Source: Spirosoma rigui
GTDB taxonomy: Bacteria; Bacteroidota; Bacteroidia; Cytophagales; Spirosomataceae
Reading direction: 5' to 3'
NCBI RefSeq assembly: GCF_002067135.1
Contig: NZ_CP020105.1
Location: forward strand, 1,116,001-1,180,000
Length of the DNA: 64,000 bases
In this document: one piece after another, positions 43,003-51,130 of the stretch
Numbering within the stretch: position 1 is the first letter of the stretch
How the letters are laid out: each line of letters opens with the position of its first letter
Made by a program: the position numbers and the translations under genes
Notes under the pieces: generated by a model
Told to the model about the DNA's origin: nothing
What the model saw: only the letters and a program-made list of their open reading frames with translations
Databases searched by the model: none

Positions 43003-44544
43003 TTATGACGTTTTTAAAAAATTATCCGCCGTGCGGAGCGCGAGCGCCATGATCGTCAGGGCGGGGTTCACGCTCAGTGCACTTGGGAAGGTTGAGTTAT
43101 CACTGATGTATAAGTTGGGAATGTCATGCGATTGCCCCTGCGCGTTCACCACCGACGTGTCGCGATCGTTGCCCATACGACAGGTGCCAATGACGTGCGC
43201 ATTTCGGGGGAAGGCCCAGACGTTTTTAGCGCCGGCAGCATCCCAGATCTCCCGCATAACCTTATTGGCGTGGGCTGTCATACGTTCTTCACTTTCGCCG
43301 TTTGAGAAATAGACACGGGGTTTGGGCAGACCCCGAACGTCTTTTTCGTCGGACAACTCCAGGTAATTATTCTCGTAGGGCAGGCAGTCGCCGAGGATGT
43401 TAATGCCTGCTACGTGATTATAAGCCGCAGCAGCCCGTTTCAGCTCCTGGCCCCACAACCCCCGGCCCCGTGCCATCTGGCTCATGTAGGTAACCGGCAT
43501 AACGCCAATAGATTGAAGCAGATACCCCCCCACAAAGTCGGCCTTATCGGGGCGGTGCATATCTTCCGAAATCAGGGAGCCGGGGATACCCTTATACGGG
43601 CGGACATCTTCGTCGAATTCGCCCCATATCTGCAGACCCGTGTGCGCCATCACATTGCGACCTACCTGGCCGCTGCTGTTGGCAATGCCATTCATGAGCA
43701 GCAGACGGGGCGTTTCAATGGCTCCGGCGCACAAAAACACGAAATGGCACTTTTGTCGCTCCTCCTGTCCGTTCCGGATGTAGATGACTTCGGTGATTTT
43801 GCCTGACGCATCCCGCACAAACTGGGTAACGAAGCATTCGGGTCTGACTTCGGCACCGTGATGAACGGCCAGCGGAATGTAGGTTACGTCCATGCTGGCT
43901 TTGGCGCCGTTGTTACAGCCGGCCTGGCAAAAGCCCCGATTGGTGCAGGCATGCCGGTAGCCAACCCCTTCCTGGTAATAGCCCGCGGACAGGGCTGCGT
44001 TAGCCGCCGGTGACGTTTTTATGCCGATTTCCCGGCAGCCCCGTTCCATGAGCTGACCCGCGCCATTGAGGGGCAGCGGCCCGAGGGCATATCCTTTCTG
44101 GCGGGATGGACCCCAGGGGTAAGGTGATGGTCCGGATACACCAATAAACTGCTCAACTTCCGTGTAGTAAGGCTCAATCTGGTCGAAGCCGAAGGGCCAG
44201 TCTTCGCCCACACCAAATTCACTACGTATCTGTAGATCGTCGGGTTGGGCGCGGGGAGTATAAGCGGTGTAGTGCAGCGTTGAACCGCCCACACCCGTAC
44301 CGGAATTGTTATTCCCGAAGGGAAGCGGGTCGTTACCGGCACTCAGGCGCTCATCGTTCCAGAACAGTTTGTCCTGCGACCGTTCGTCCGTGGCGAAATC
44401 TTTAGCGGGATTCCACTGCTTACCAGCTTCGAGTGCTACGACGCGCAACCCGGCGGCAGCGAGCCGCGCCAGCAAAGGAGCCCCGCCCGCCCCGGTACCG
44501 ATAATGACGGCGTCGACGGTTTCGTTGGTTGAATAATGTTGCAT
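43003..44544 (-). CDS. GMC-family FAD-dependent oxidoreductase
   Basis: A 513-residue flavoenzyme. The ADP-binding fold is IGTGAGGAPLLARLAAAGLRVVALEAG near the N-terminus. The GMC signatures include GTGVGGSTLHYTAYTPR, a Cys-rich patch HACTNRGFCQAGCNNGAKAS and FLCAGAIETPRLLLM. The C-terminal catalytic region has VIGTCRMGNDRDTSVVNAQGQSHDIPNLYISDNSTFPSALSVNPA. It resembles the large subunits of gluconate/2-keto-sugar dehydrogenases and has its small subunit gene 27 nt upstream. Neither has a Tat or Sec signal, unlike the periplasmic membrane-bound complexes. Confidence 0.9.
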   Translation of the reverse strand: MQHYSTNETVDAVIIGTGAGGAPLLARLAAAGLRVVALEAGKQWNPAKDFATDERSQDKLFWNDERLSAGNDPLPFGNNNSGTGVGGSTLHYTAYTPRAQPDDLQIRSEFGVGEDWPFGFDQIEPYYTEVEQFIGVSGPSPYPWGPSRQKGYALGPLPLNGAGQLMERGCREIGIKTSPAANAALSAGYYQEGVGYRHACTNRGFCQAGCNNGAKASMDVTYIPLAVHHGAEVRPECFVTQFVRDASGKITEVIYIRNGQEERQKCHFVFLCAGAIETPRLLLMNGIANSSGQVGRNVMAHTGLQIWGEFDEDVRPYKGIPGSLISEDMHRPDKADFVGGYLLQSIGVMPVTYMSQMARGRGLWGQELKRAAAAYNHVAGINILGDCLPYENNYLELSDEKDVRGLPKPRVYFSNGESEERMTAHANKVMREIWDAAGAKNVWAFPRNAHVIGTCRMGNDRDTSVVNAQGQSHDIPNLYISDNSTFPSALSVNPALTIMALALRTADNFLKTS

Positions 44545-44571
44545 AATAGGGGTATGGGTGCCGCTGCCGAA

Positions 44572-45159
44572 TCAGAGAGGCCGGGGTTCGCGATCTTCCA
44601 GGTTGTTTAGTCCCAGCCGGTTCCAGGCGGGTTGATCGGCCATCCCGACGTACCCGATTGTTTCCTGCACCAGTGGGTGGCTGTAGTAATTCTCGACGGC
44701 TTCGGCGAGCATTTCTTCAAAAAAGCGCTCTGAGGGCATAGATTGCCAGATTACTCCGGGCGCATCACCCGTCTGAACAAGCCCTAACACCTGATCCTGT
44801 TGTTCGGTGGTGAGCTGCTGAAACGGCCGTTGAAACAGCGCCTGCGCACTTTCGTCAATGCCAGCCAGCCCCCGCCGATAGGCTTCATGGTCGGTGGGCA
44901 TGGTGTCATACCGCCAGCCGTTGGACTTGTTTTCGGCGAGCCGGTCGTCGATGTCGCCCCATAGTTCGATGACCTGACTACCATCGTCCTGCGGAATCAG
45001 TCGGTTACAGACCGCTTCCAGTAACGAATATTCGTCAGTTGTGAAGAATATAGGTTGTCGACTGGGGGCAGCAAGCCGTTCGGTCAGGACCTGCCGCGTT
45101 ACGTCGGTAACCTGATCCGTATCGAGCAGCGCCCGAACAGTATTGGGTGGGTAAGGCAT
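44572..45159 (-). CDS. Gluconate 2-dehydrogenase subunit 3-like protein
   Basis: A 195-residue partner protein of GMC dehydrogenases. It shows FFTTDEYSLLEAVCNRLIPQDD, the characteristic N-terminal segment of the subunit 3 family, and a conserved tail VQETIGYVGMADQPAWNRLGLNNLEDREP. In classical enzymes this subunit is exported and stabilises the flavoprotein. Here the N-terminus (MPYPPNTVRALLDTDQVTDV) has no signal, so the pair is likely soluble and cytosolic. It precedes the GMC gene by 27 nt and follows the SDR gene by 26 nt. Confidence 0.85.
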   Translation of the reverse strand: MPYPPNTVRALLDTDQVTDVTRQVLTERLAAPSRQPIFFTTDEYSLLEAVCNRLIPQDDGSQVIELWGDIDDRLAENKSNGWRYDTMPTDHEAYRRGLAGIDESAQALFQRPFQQLTTEQQDQVLGLVQTGDAPGVIWQSMPSERFFEEMLAEAVENYYSHPLVQETIGYVGMADQPAWNRLGLNNLEDREPRPL

Positions 45160-45185
45160 GGGAATAAAATGTGTGATATAGAGCG

Positions 45186-46052
45186 TTAACCCAGTTTGCC
45201 TCCCGTTACTTCTACGATACTACCGGTGATAAAGCTGCCATCGCTGGAAGCGAGCAATACGTAGGCGGGTGCCAACTCTTCGGGCTGGCCGGGGCGGGCG
45301 AGGGCAACCTCATGCCCAAAATTTTTGACTTCATCCTTGGGCATGGTTGCCGGAATGTTGGGCGTCCAGACGGGGCCGGGTGCTACGCAGTTCACGCGAA
45401 TGTTGCGTTCGCCCAGCTGAATGGCCAGCGATTTCGTAAACGCGTGGATGGCTCCTTTCGTAGCGGTATAGTCTACCAGAATGGGGTTACCCACAATGCC
45501 CACAATACTGCCGGTATTGACAATGCAGTCACCTTCGTTCAGGTGCGGCAGGGCGGCTTGTGCCATAAAGAAGTAAGCCAGAATATTCGTATCGAACGTG
45601 CGCCGGAGCTGCTCTTCGGTAATATCTTCGAGTTTTTGCTGCGATTGCTGAAAGGCCGCGTTGTTGACCAGGATATTCAGCTTGCCGTATTTTTCCACCG
45701 TCTGCCGAACGGCATCTTCACACAGGCTTTTCTGCCGAACGTCAGCCTGAATGACCAGACACGAGCGGCCTTTCGACTCAACCATTCGCTTGGTATACTT
45801 GGCATCGTCGGTATTTTCGTTGTACACAATGGCGATATCGGCTCCTTCCATGGCGAAGGCAATGGCGACCGCCCGGCCAATACCGGAATCAGCACCCGTG
45901 ATGAGCGCAATTTTATCGGTGAGTTTACCCGCTGGCTTGTAGTTCGACAAGTCACTGTCGGGCGCGGGGTCCATATCTGCCTGACGGGCGGGGTAAGGAA
46001 GCTGTTGACCGGGAATTTCTTCGGCTTTGGGGCGAAATTCAGATTGACTCAT
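45186..46052 (-). CDS. Short-chain dehydrogenase/reductase (YghA-like)
   Basis: A 288-residue extended-N-terminus SDR. The NAD(P) motif is ALITGADSGIGRAVAIAFAMEGADIAIVY, then NNAAFQQ, the catalytic Ser of IVNTGSIVG, and YTATKGAIHAFTK (Tyr and Lys). It ends GSFITGSIVEVTGGK. The first 45 residues, FRPKAEEIPGQQLPYPARQADMDP, match the YghA/YhdF general-stress SDR group. First gene of the five-gene operon SDR - subunit 3 - GMC - GH1 - hydrolase. Confidence 0.92.
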   Translation of the reverse strand: MSQSEFRPKAEEIPGQQLPYPARQADMDPAPDSDLSNYKPAGKLTDKIALITGADSGIGRAVAIAFAMEGADIAIVYNENTDDAKYTKRMVESKGRSCLVIQADVRQKSLCEDAVRQTVEKYGKLNILVNNAAFQQSQQKLEDITEEQLRRTFDTNILAYFFMAQAALPHLNEGDCIVNTGSIVGIVGNPILVDYTATKGAIHAFTKSLAIQLGERNIRVNCVAPGPVWTPNIPATMPKDEVKNFGHEVALARPGQPEELAPAYVLLASSDGSFITGSIVEVTGGKLG

Positions 46053-46152
46053 GGTATAACGTTGAAATTGGTACGAACCGTTGATCTGGTTACTACTGGG
46101 TTTTGCAGTGCAGTCTAGCTAAACAGTCGTTTAACGATTTTGTTGTCACCAA

Positions 46153-46184
46153 CAAAAAAGAGCCGTCTGACAACCAGACGGCTC
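46153..46184 (-). terminator. Terminator after the DUF2141 gene
   Basis: GAGCCGTCTG (46160-46169) pairs with CAGACGGCTC (46175-46184); the reverse strand then runs into TTTTTTG. It lies 44 nt past the DUF2141 stop codon. Confidence 0.88.
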
Positions 46185-46227
46185 AACAAAAGCGGGCATA
46201 CCCGTAGCGGAGCGGGTTGGGAGGAGG

Positions 46228-46695
46228 TTACATTTCCATCAAACTGACCGGGATACGCTTGTTCTCGGCAAGATCGAACGCACACTGGCCAAAGCTGGGT
46301 GGTCCCATCAGCATCGTTACGTTCGAAAAGCCAAACGGTTCGGCGGGCATCGCACCGTTAAAATCGATCTTTTCGTTTCCATTCAGATCCTGATACAACC
46401 GGACAGCGTACCGGCCTGCCGGCAGACTGTCGAACGTGATGACCAGATCGCCCGATGCCGGTACGGTGGCAACTTTGGTGCGGTATGACTCACCATCGAA
46501 GGTTTCGGTGCTGTTGGCCAGGCCCACGCGGATTGTTCCCGTACGTTTTGACAGGCTGGAAACCACGATCGTCAGCGAGTGAGGACCGGCGGTTGATACG
46601 GTGGTTGAGGTTGTGGCGGTCTGTGCCAGGGTGGGGCGGGCCGTGGCCGCGACGAACAGAGCGGTGACAGCCGCGACTTTGAAGAGGTTTTGCAT
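46228..46695 (-). CDS. Exported DUF2141-domain protein
   Basis: A 155-residue protein with a signal peptide (MQNLFKVAAVTALFVAATARPTLAQ). The domain reads SLTIVVSSLSKRTGTIRVGLANS, then ITFDSLPAGRYAVRLYQDLNGNEKIDFN and GAMPAEPFGFSNVTMLMGPPSFGQCAFDL, all hallmarks of DUF2141. The DxNGNxKxDFN stretch resembles a calcium-binding loop. Function is unknown in the family. Monocistronic, with its own terminator. Confidence 0.88.
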   Translation of the reverse strand: MQNLFKVAAVTALFVAATARPTLAQTATTSTTVSTAGPHSLTIVVSSLSKRTGTIRVGLANSTETFDGESYRTKVATVPASGDLVITFDSLPAGRYAVRLYQDLNGNEKIDFNGAMPAEPFGFSNVTMLMGPPSFGQCAFDLAENKRIPVSLMEM

Positions 46696-46910
46696 GCTGG
46701 GTATTGGTCTAACCGGTGATCATGTGTTTTTCTTTCATACAAACGTAGGTCCTAAAGGCTATTGATTGCAACGGAAAGGGATGAATAGCAAAGAGCTGGG
46801 ACAACTGACAAGAAAATGGGCCAGCCGGCGCGTATATACCATGTGGCCGACCGGGTGAAGTGGGCGTGTTTTGAACAGTGAGCCCGGGCTGGCAGTTTAG
46901 CAGGAGCCTG

Positions 46911-46931
46911 TCAGGACCAATTTTGTCCTGA
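46911..46931. promoter_or_regulatory. Inverted repeat upstream of the small protein gene
   Basis: TCAGGAC and GTCCTGA, 7 nt apart, 36 nt upstream of the ATG at 46967. A TAACTTTA box (46940-46947) near the TAnnTTTG consensus follows, so the repeat could be an operator for this promoter. Confidence 0.35.
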
Positions 46932-46966
46932 AATAGTACTAACTTTAACAGATAAAATCACTCGTT

Positions 46967-47173
46967 ATGACCCAGTATCAACTTGTCGAGAAAAGTGACA
47001 TCCAGCACCATAATGAATACTACGAACTGCGGACCACACAAACCGAAGACCCGCGTAGCCTGTTCTTCACGACAAACGAAGAAAACCTCGAAGAAGTAGC
47101 TGCCGATATTGCAAGCAGCGAACTGTCGGGTGTGGAACACTATACCGTCATTCCGCACCGGAAAGACAGCTAA
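46967..47173 (+). CDS. Small acidic protein of unknown function
   Basis: A 68-residue protein, MTQYQLVEKSDIQHHNEYYE at the start, with no signal, metal site or membrane segment. Charged residues dominate and the predicted pattern is alternating strand/helix, consistent with a small folded domain. I recognise no family. A promoter-like TAACTTTA box and an inverted repeat lie upstream, and the acyl-CoA dehydrogenase gene follows 29 nt later on the same strand. Confidence 0.55.
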   Translation: MTQYQLVEKSDIQHHNEYYELRTTQTEDPRSLFFTTNEENLEEVAADIASSELSGVEHYTVIPHRKDS

Positions 47174-47176
47174 TTC

Positions 47177-47184
47177 TATCTTTA
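47177..47184 (+). promoter_or_regulatory. Possible -7 box before the acyl-CoA dehydrogenase gene
   Basis: TATCTTTA (one base from TAnnTTTG) lies 18 nt before the ATG at 47203; transcription from it would give a very short 5' leader. Weak, because no -33 element is evident. Confidence 0.3.
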
Positions 47185-47202
47185 CCCACCGCCTTGTACA
47201 CC

Positions 47203-48447
47203 ATGGAACCGCTGTTTGCCACCCCCCAGACGGAGGCCCTTGTGCCCCGTATCCGTGAGTTCGTCGTAAATGAACTCGTTCCGCTCGAGACAACCGGGCA
47301 CCTGACCGGTAACTTCTCGACAGTTGCCAGGATCCTCGATCAGAAGCGCGAACTGGTAAAAAAAGCAGGCTTGTGGGGGCTTCAGCACCGTGTAGACGAA
47401 GGGGGCCTGGGCCTCAGCCTGTGCGAGTTTGGGCAGATCAGCGAGGTATTGGCCTGGACGCCCTTCGGCCATTACACGTTTAACTGTCAGGCCCCCGATA
47501 TCGGGAACATGGAGTTAATGAACAAATACGCGCCGGAGCACCTCCGGCATAAATACCTGGAGCCGCTCAAGGAAGGTACTATTCGTTCCTGCTTCTCCAT
47601 GACTGAGCCGGAATTTGCCGGGTCCAATCCGACCCGGATGGGGACTACGGCGGTGCGTGATGGCAATGAGTTCGTCATCAATGGCCGGAAGTGGTTTACC
47701 TCTTCGGCCGACGGTTCGGCGTTTGCCGTCGTCATGGCCGTAACCAACCCCGATGCATCGCCCCACCGCCGGGCCAGCATGCTTCTGGTGCCGACTGATA
47801 CGCCGGGTTTCGAACTGGTACGCAACATCAGTATTATGGGCGACGGGTCCGATCACTGGGGTAGCCACGCTGAAGTCACTTATACCGACGTTCGGGTGCC
47901 GGTCGAAAACCTGATCGGGGGCGAGGGCATGGGCTTCACCCTGGCACAGGAGCGACTGGGACCGGGCCGGATTCACCACTGTATGCGCTGGATCGGAATC
48001 AGCGAGCGTTGTTTCGACCTGATGTGCCGCCGGGCCGCCACCCGCGAAATGGAAGATGGGGTGATGCTGGGCGAAAAACAGTTTGTGCAGGGTTGGATTG
48101 CCGAAAGCCGCGCCCAGATCGATGCAGCCCGGTTAATGGTGTTGCGTACTGCGCAGAACATCGATAAGCTTGGCGCAGCGGCCGTACGCAACCAGATTTC
48201 AGAAATCAAGTTCTACGTAGCTGATGTCATGCTCACCGTCATTGATCGCGCCATCCAGACCTACGGGGCTATGGGTATTACCGATGATGTAATCCTGCCC
48301 TGGTATTACCGGCACGAGCGCGGAGCCCGGATTTACGACGGTGCCGATGAGGTACACAAAACTGCTTTGGCCCGTAGTATTTTGAAAGAATATGGACTCG
48401 ACACGCGCAAAAACAAACCCGTCGATCTGGCTGCCGCCCGTGCATAG
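47203..48447 (+). CDS. Acyl-CoA dehydrogenase (ACAD10/11-LvaC type)
   Basis: A 414-residue FAD enzyme that should desaturate or rearrange acyl-CoA. It shows CFSMTEPEFAGSNPTRM, GRKWFTSSADGSAFAVVMAVT, GSHAEVTYTDVRVPVENLIGGEGMGFTLAQERLGPGRIHHCMRWIG and TYGAMGITDDVILPWYYRHERGARIYDGADEVHKTALAR. The last stretch is typical of the bacterial enzymes related to human ACAD10/11 and Pseudomonas LvaC. A phosphotransferase gene of the matching type is 33 nt downstream. The ATG at 47203 is preferred to the TTG at 47194. Confidence 0.9.
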   Translation: MEPLFATPQTEALVPRIREFVVNELVPLETTGHLTGNFSTVARILDQKRELVKKAGLWGLQHRVDEGGLGLSLCEFGQISEVLAWTPFGHYTFNCQAPDIGNMELMNKYAPEHLRHKYLEPLKEGTIRSCFSMTEPEFAGSNPTRMGTTAVRDGNEFVINGRKWFTSSADGSAFAVVMAVTNPDASPHRRASMLLVPTDTPGFELVRNISIMGDGSDHWGSHAEVTYTDVRVPVENLIGGEGMGFTLAQERLGPGRIHHCMRWIGISERCFDLMCRRAATREMEDGVMLGEKQFVQGWIAESRAQIDAARLMVLRTAQNIDKLGAAAVRNQISEIKFYVADVMLTVIDRAIQTYGAMGITDDVILPWYYRHERGARIYDGADEVHKTALARSILKEYGLDTRKNKPVDLAAARA

Positions 48448-48480
48448 GCCCGAAAACCGGGTTTAACCAGCTTCTTCAGC

Positions 48481-49596
48481 ATGACATCCATCAAACAGGA
48501 TACGCCTACGACTACGCGACCCGGAGAAGAACTCAATATCCCGGCTCTGCAAACGTACCTTCATGATCATATTCCCGGTTTGGGTACCATTACCCGCGTG
48601 GCCCAGTTTCCTGGCGGTTATTCAAACCTGACGTACCTGCTCAGCGTAGAGGCTGGCGGCTCTGCCGCCCACGATTACGTACTGCGTCGGCCACCGGTCG
48701 GCGCAAAAGAGATCAAAGGAGGCCACGACATGATCCGGGAATTCAAGGTATTGAGTCTGCTGTCAGTAGCTGGGTACCCGAAAATTCCGGCTCCGGTTGT
48801 ATGTTGCGAGGACGAATCGGTGCTGGGTTGCCCGTTCTACATCATGGCCCGGGTGCCGGGCGTAATCCTGCGGGCAAATACCGCCCCCAACATGACTATC
48901 TCAGCCGACATCATGCGTCGGCTATCGGAGTCACTGGTAGATAATCTGGTGGAACTGCACGCGCTCGATAGTCAGCAGACTGGACTGAGCCAGCTGGGAA
49001 AACCGGAAGGTTACGTGAAACGGCAGGTAGAGGGCTGGAGCAAACGGTATCTGGCTGCTCAAACCGACGATGTACCGGCCATGACCGATCTCGCGCGGTA
49101 CCTGACCGATGCACTACCCGACGAGAATGCACCGGGACACAACGCCCCGACGCTGCTTCACAATGATTTTAAGTATGACAATGTCGTATTCGATGTTGAT
49201 GCGCTAACCGGTGCGTCGACGGCTGATGTTCGGGCGGTGCTCGACTGGGAAATGTGCACTGTGGGCGATCCGTTGATGGACGTGGGTACATCGCTGTCGT
49301 ACTGGGCCGAGGCAGGCGACGATCCGTTCCGGAAAACATTCAACCTAACTCATCTGCCCGGCAACCTCACCCGTTTGGAGTTTGCCCGGCGCTATGCCGA
49401 GGGCAGTGGACGGGATATTTCCAACCTGCTCTACTACTACGTCTTCGGGCTGTTCAAAAATGCCGTGGTCATCCAGCAGATTTACGGGCGGTACAAAAAG
49501 GGGTTGACCAACGATCCCCGTTTTGCCGGCTTACTGGCCGGGGTGCAGGCGCTGTCGCGGGAAGGGGTGAAATCCCTGGAAGCAAACCGATACTAA
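48481..49596 (+). CDS. Phosphotransferase family protein (ACAD10/11 kinase-domain / LvaA-like)
   Basis: A 371-residue APH-fold kinase. The N-lobe has QFPGGYSNLTYLLSV, YVLRRPPVGAKEIKGGHDMIREFKVL and CPFYIMARVPGVIL. The catalytic loop is LLHNDFKYDNVVFD (about 224-237), and the metal-binding Asp is in AVLDWEMCTVGDPLMD (about 252-267). In animals this domain is fused to the acyl-CoA dehydrogenase of ACAD10/11, and in Pseudomonas lvaA and lvaC are separate genes: the kinase phosphorylates 4-hydroxyacyl-CoA and the dehydrogenase removes phosphate. The adjacent ACAD gene suggests the same pathway here (inference). Confidence 0.88.
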   Translation: MTSIKQDTPTTTRPGEELNIPALQTYLHDHIPGLGTITRVAQFPGGYSNLTYLLSVEAGGSAAHDYVLRRPPVGAKEIKGGHDMIREFKVLSLLSVAGYPKIPAPVVCCEDESVLGCPFYIMARVPGVILRANTAPNMTISADIMRRLSESLVDNLVELHALDSQQTGLSQLGKPEGYVKRQVEGWSKRYLAAQTDDVPAMTDLARYLTDALPDENAPGHNAPTLLHNDFKYDNVVFDVDALTGASTADVRAVLDWEMCTVGDPLMDVGTSLSYWAEAGDDPFRKTFNLTHLPGNLTRLEFARRYAEGSGRDISNLLYYYVFGLFKNAVVIQQIYGRYKKGLTNDPRFAGLLAGVQALSREGVKSLEANRY

Positions 49597-49615
49597 GCAA
49601 CGCCATTTTCTGACT

Positions 49616-50401
49616 ATGACCAACGCTTTTCTGATCATCGATACCCAGTTTGATTTCTGCCATCCCGATGGCGCCCTGTTTGTGCCGGGTGCCGAGCAGG
49701 ACGTTGAACGAATGGCTTCCCTGATTCGCAACCACGCCGGGCGGATCGACCACATCGTTGTCACGCTCGATACGCACCACCGGCTCGATATTGCTCATCC
49801 CCTGTTCTGGACCAACGTCCGGGGTGAGCATCCCGCCCCGTTCACCCGGATTACACTTGAAGACGTAGTGAGCGAACGGTGGATACCCCGCTTTGCCGCC
49901 GACCAGGTTCGTACTTATATCCGGAACCTTGAATCCGATGGACAGTTTCAGCACTTTATATGGCCACCCCACTGTCTGATCGGGTCGCGCGGGGCTGCAC
50001 TGCACGATACGCTGTTCGAGGCACTCAACTACTGGACGCAACAGCGCGACCGTGATTACGTAGCGGTGCAAAAGGGCCTCTATCCTCTAACGGAGCACTT
50101 TGGTATCTTTCGGGCGCAGGTGCCTGATCCGGCCGTACCGGATACGCAGCTCAACACCACGCTTATTGCCGATCTGGATCGGTTTGATACCATCTACCTG
50201 ATGGGCGAAGCTAAGTCACACTGCGTGGCCAACAGCCTGAAACAGTTGCTGGATTACGCGCCCGCGCTGGTTTCCAAACTGGTGCTCGTTACGGACTGCA
50301 CCTCTGATGTTACAGGATTAGGGTACCTGGCCGATCCGATCTACGCAGAAGCACGGGAACGGAACGTGCCTTTTATGGAATCTGGTGCAATTTTTAGCTG
50401 A
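49616..50401 (+). CDS. Isochorismatase-fold cysteine hydrolase (nicotinamidase-like)
   Basis: A 261-residue hydrolase. The triad appears as Asp9 (LIIDTQFDFCHPDG), Lys in VAVQKGLYPLTEHFG, and Cys about 202 (GEAKSHCVANSL). TLDTHHRLDIAHPLFW and FIWPPHCLIGSRGAALHD are the metal and substrate regions of nicotinamidases. It is longer than PncA (about 210) because of an insert around 70-105. The activity could be nicotinamide deamidation or another amide. It follows the phosphotransferase gene by 19 nt. Confidence 0.85.
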   Translation: MTNAFLIIDTQFDFCHPDGALFVPGAEQDVERMASLIRNHAGRIDHIVVTLDTHHRLDIAHPLFWTNVRGEHPAPFTRITLEDVVSERWIPRFAADQVRTYIRNLESDGQFQHFIWPPHCLIGSRGAALHDTLFEALNYWTQQRDRDYVAVQKGLYPLTEHFGIFRAQVPDPAVPDTQLNTTLIADLDRFDTIYLMGEAKSHCVANSLKQLLDYAPALVSKLVLVTDCTSDVTGLGYLADPIYAEARERNVPFMESGAIFS

Positions 50402-50421
50402 AAACCCGTACTTTTCGGCTT

Positions 50422-51051
50422 ATGGAAAAGACGCTGCCCTTATTTCCGCTCAACTTAATCGTGTATCCTGGTGAGGATCTGAATCTGCACATCTTCGAAC
50501 CGCGCTACCGACAACTCATCAACGAATGCATCGAGGAAGAACGCACGTTCGGTATTCCTGCCTTTATCAATAATAAATTGCCCGGCTACGGTACTGAAAT
50601 GCACGTAACAACGCTGCACAAACGATACGAAGACGGTCGGATGGATGTGAAATCGAAAGGGCTGGGTGTTTTTAAGCTGGTAAACTTCGAAAACCCCGTA
50701 GCGGGAAAGCTCTACGCGGGGGGCGATGTCGAACTGGTAGAACCCGGAGACGGGTTCAGCGCACACGTTGATGCGCTCGCCGAGCGCGTTGGGCGGCTCT
50801 ATACCTTGCTGCAAATTGAAACGGATTATGATCCACTCGTAGAGAACTTCTCGTACCGGGTTGCGCATAAAGTTGGGCTATCGGTTGAGCAGGAATACGA
50901 ACTACTGACGCTGGAAAGCGAAGCTGAGCGACAGCTCTTCCTTATCCAGCACCTCAATAATGTCCTACCTGTTGTCTCTGACATGGAGCGAACCAAGCAG
51001 CGTATCCGCATGAACGGCCACTTCAAAAACCTCGATCCGTTGAATTTTTAG
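50422..51051 (+). CDS. Lon N-terminal (substrate-binding) domain protein
   Basis: A 209-residue protein with only the Lon substrate-binding domain: LPLFPLNLIVYPGEDLNLHIFEPRYRQLINECIEE at the start, FGIPAF, then helices with QLFLIQHLNNVLPVVSDMERTKQRI. There is no AAA or Ser-Lys protease part. Stand-alone Lon-N proteins are widespread; a role in substrate recognition or ubiquitin-ligase-like adaptors has been proposed for some. It follows the cysteine-hydrolase gene by 20 nt and is probably the last gene of that operon. Confidence 0.88.
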   Translation: MEKTLPLFPLNLIVYPGEDLNLHIFEPRYRQLINECIEEERTFGIPAFINNKLPGYGTEMHVTTLHKRYEDGRMDVKSKGLGVFKLVNFENPVAGKLYAGGDVELVEPGDGFSAHVDALAERVGRLYTLLQIETDYDPLVENFSYRVAHKVGLSVEQEYELLTLESEAERQLFLIQHLNNVLPVVSDMERTKQRIRMNGHFKNLDPLNF

Positions 51052-51130
51052 GGACTGATCAATGACCAGGCACCTGAAACAACGGTTGGGAGCCTGTCAT
51101 GCATTCAAGTACTCGCCCGTTATTCACTCC

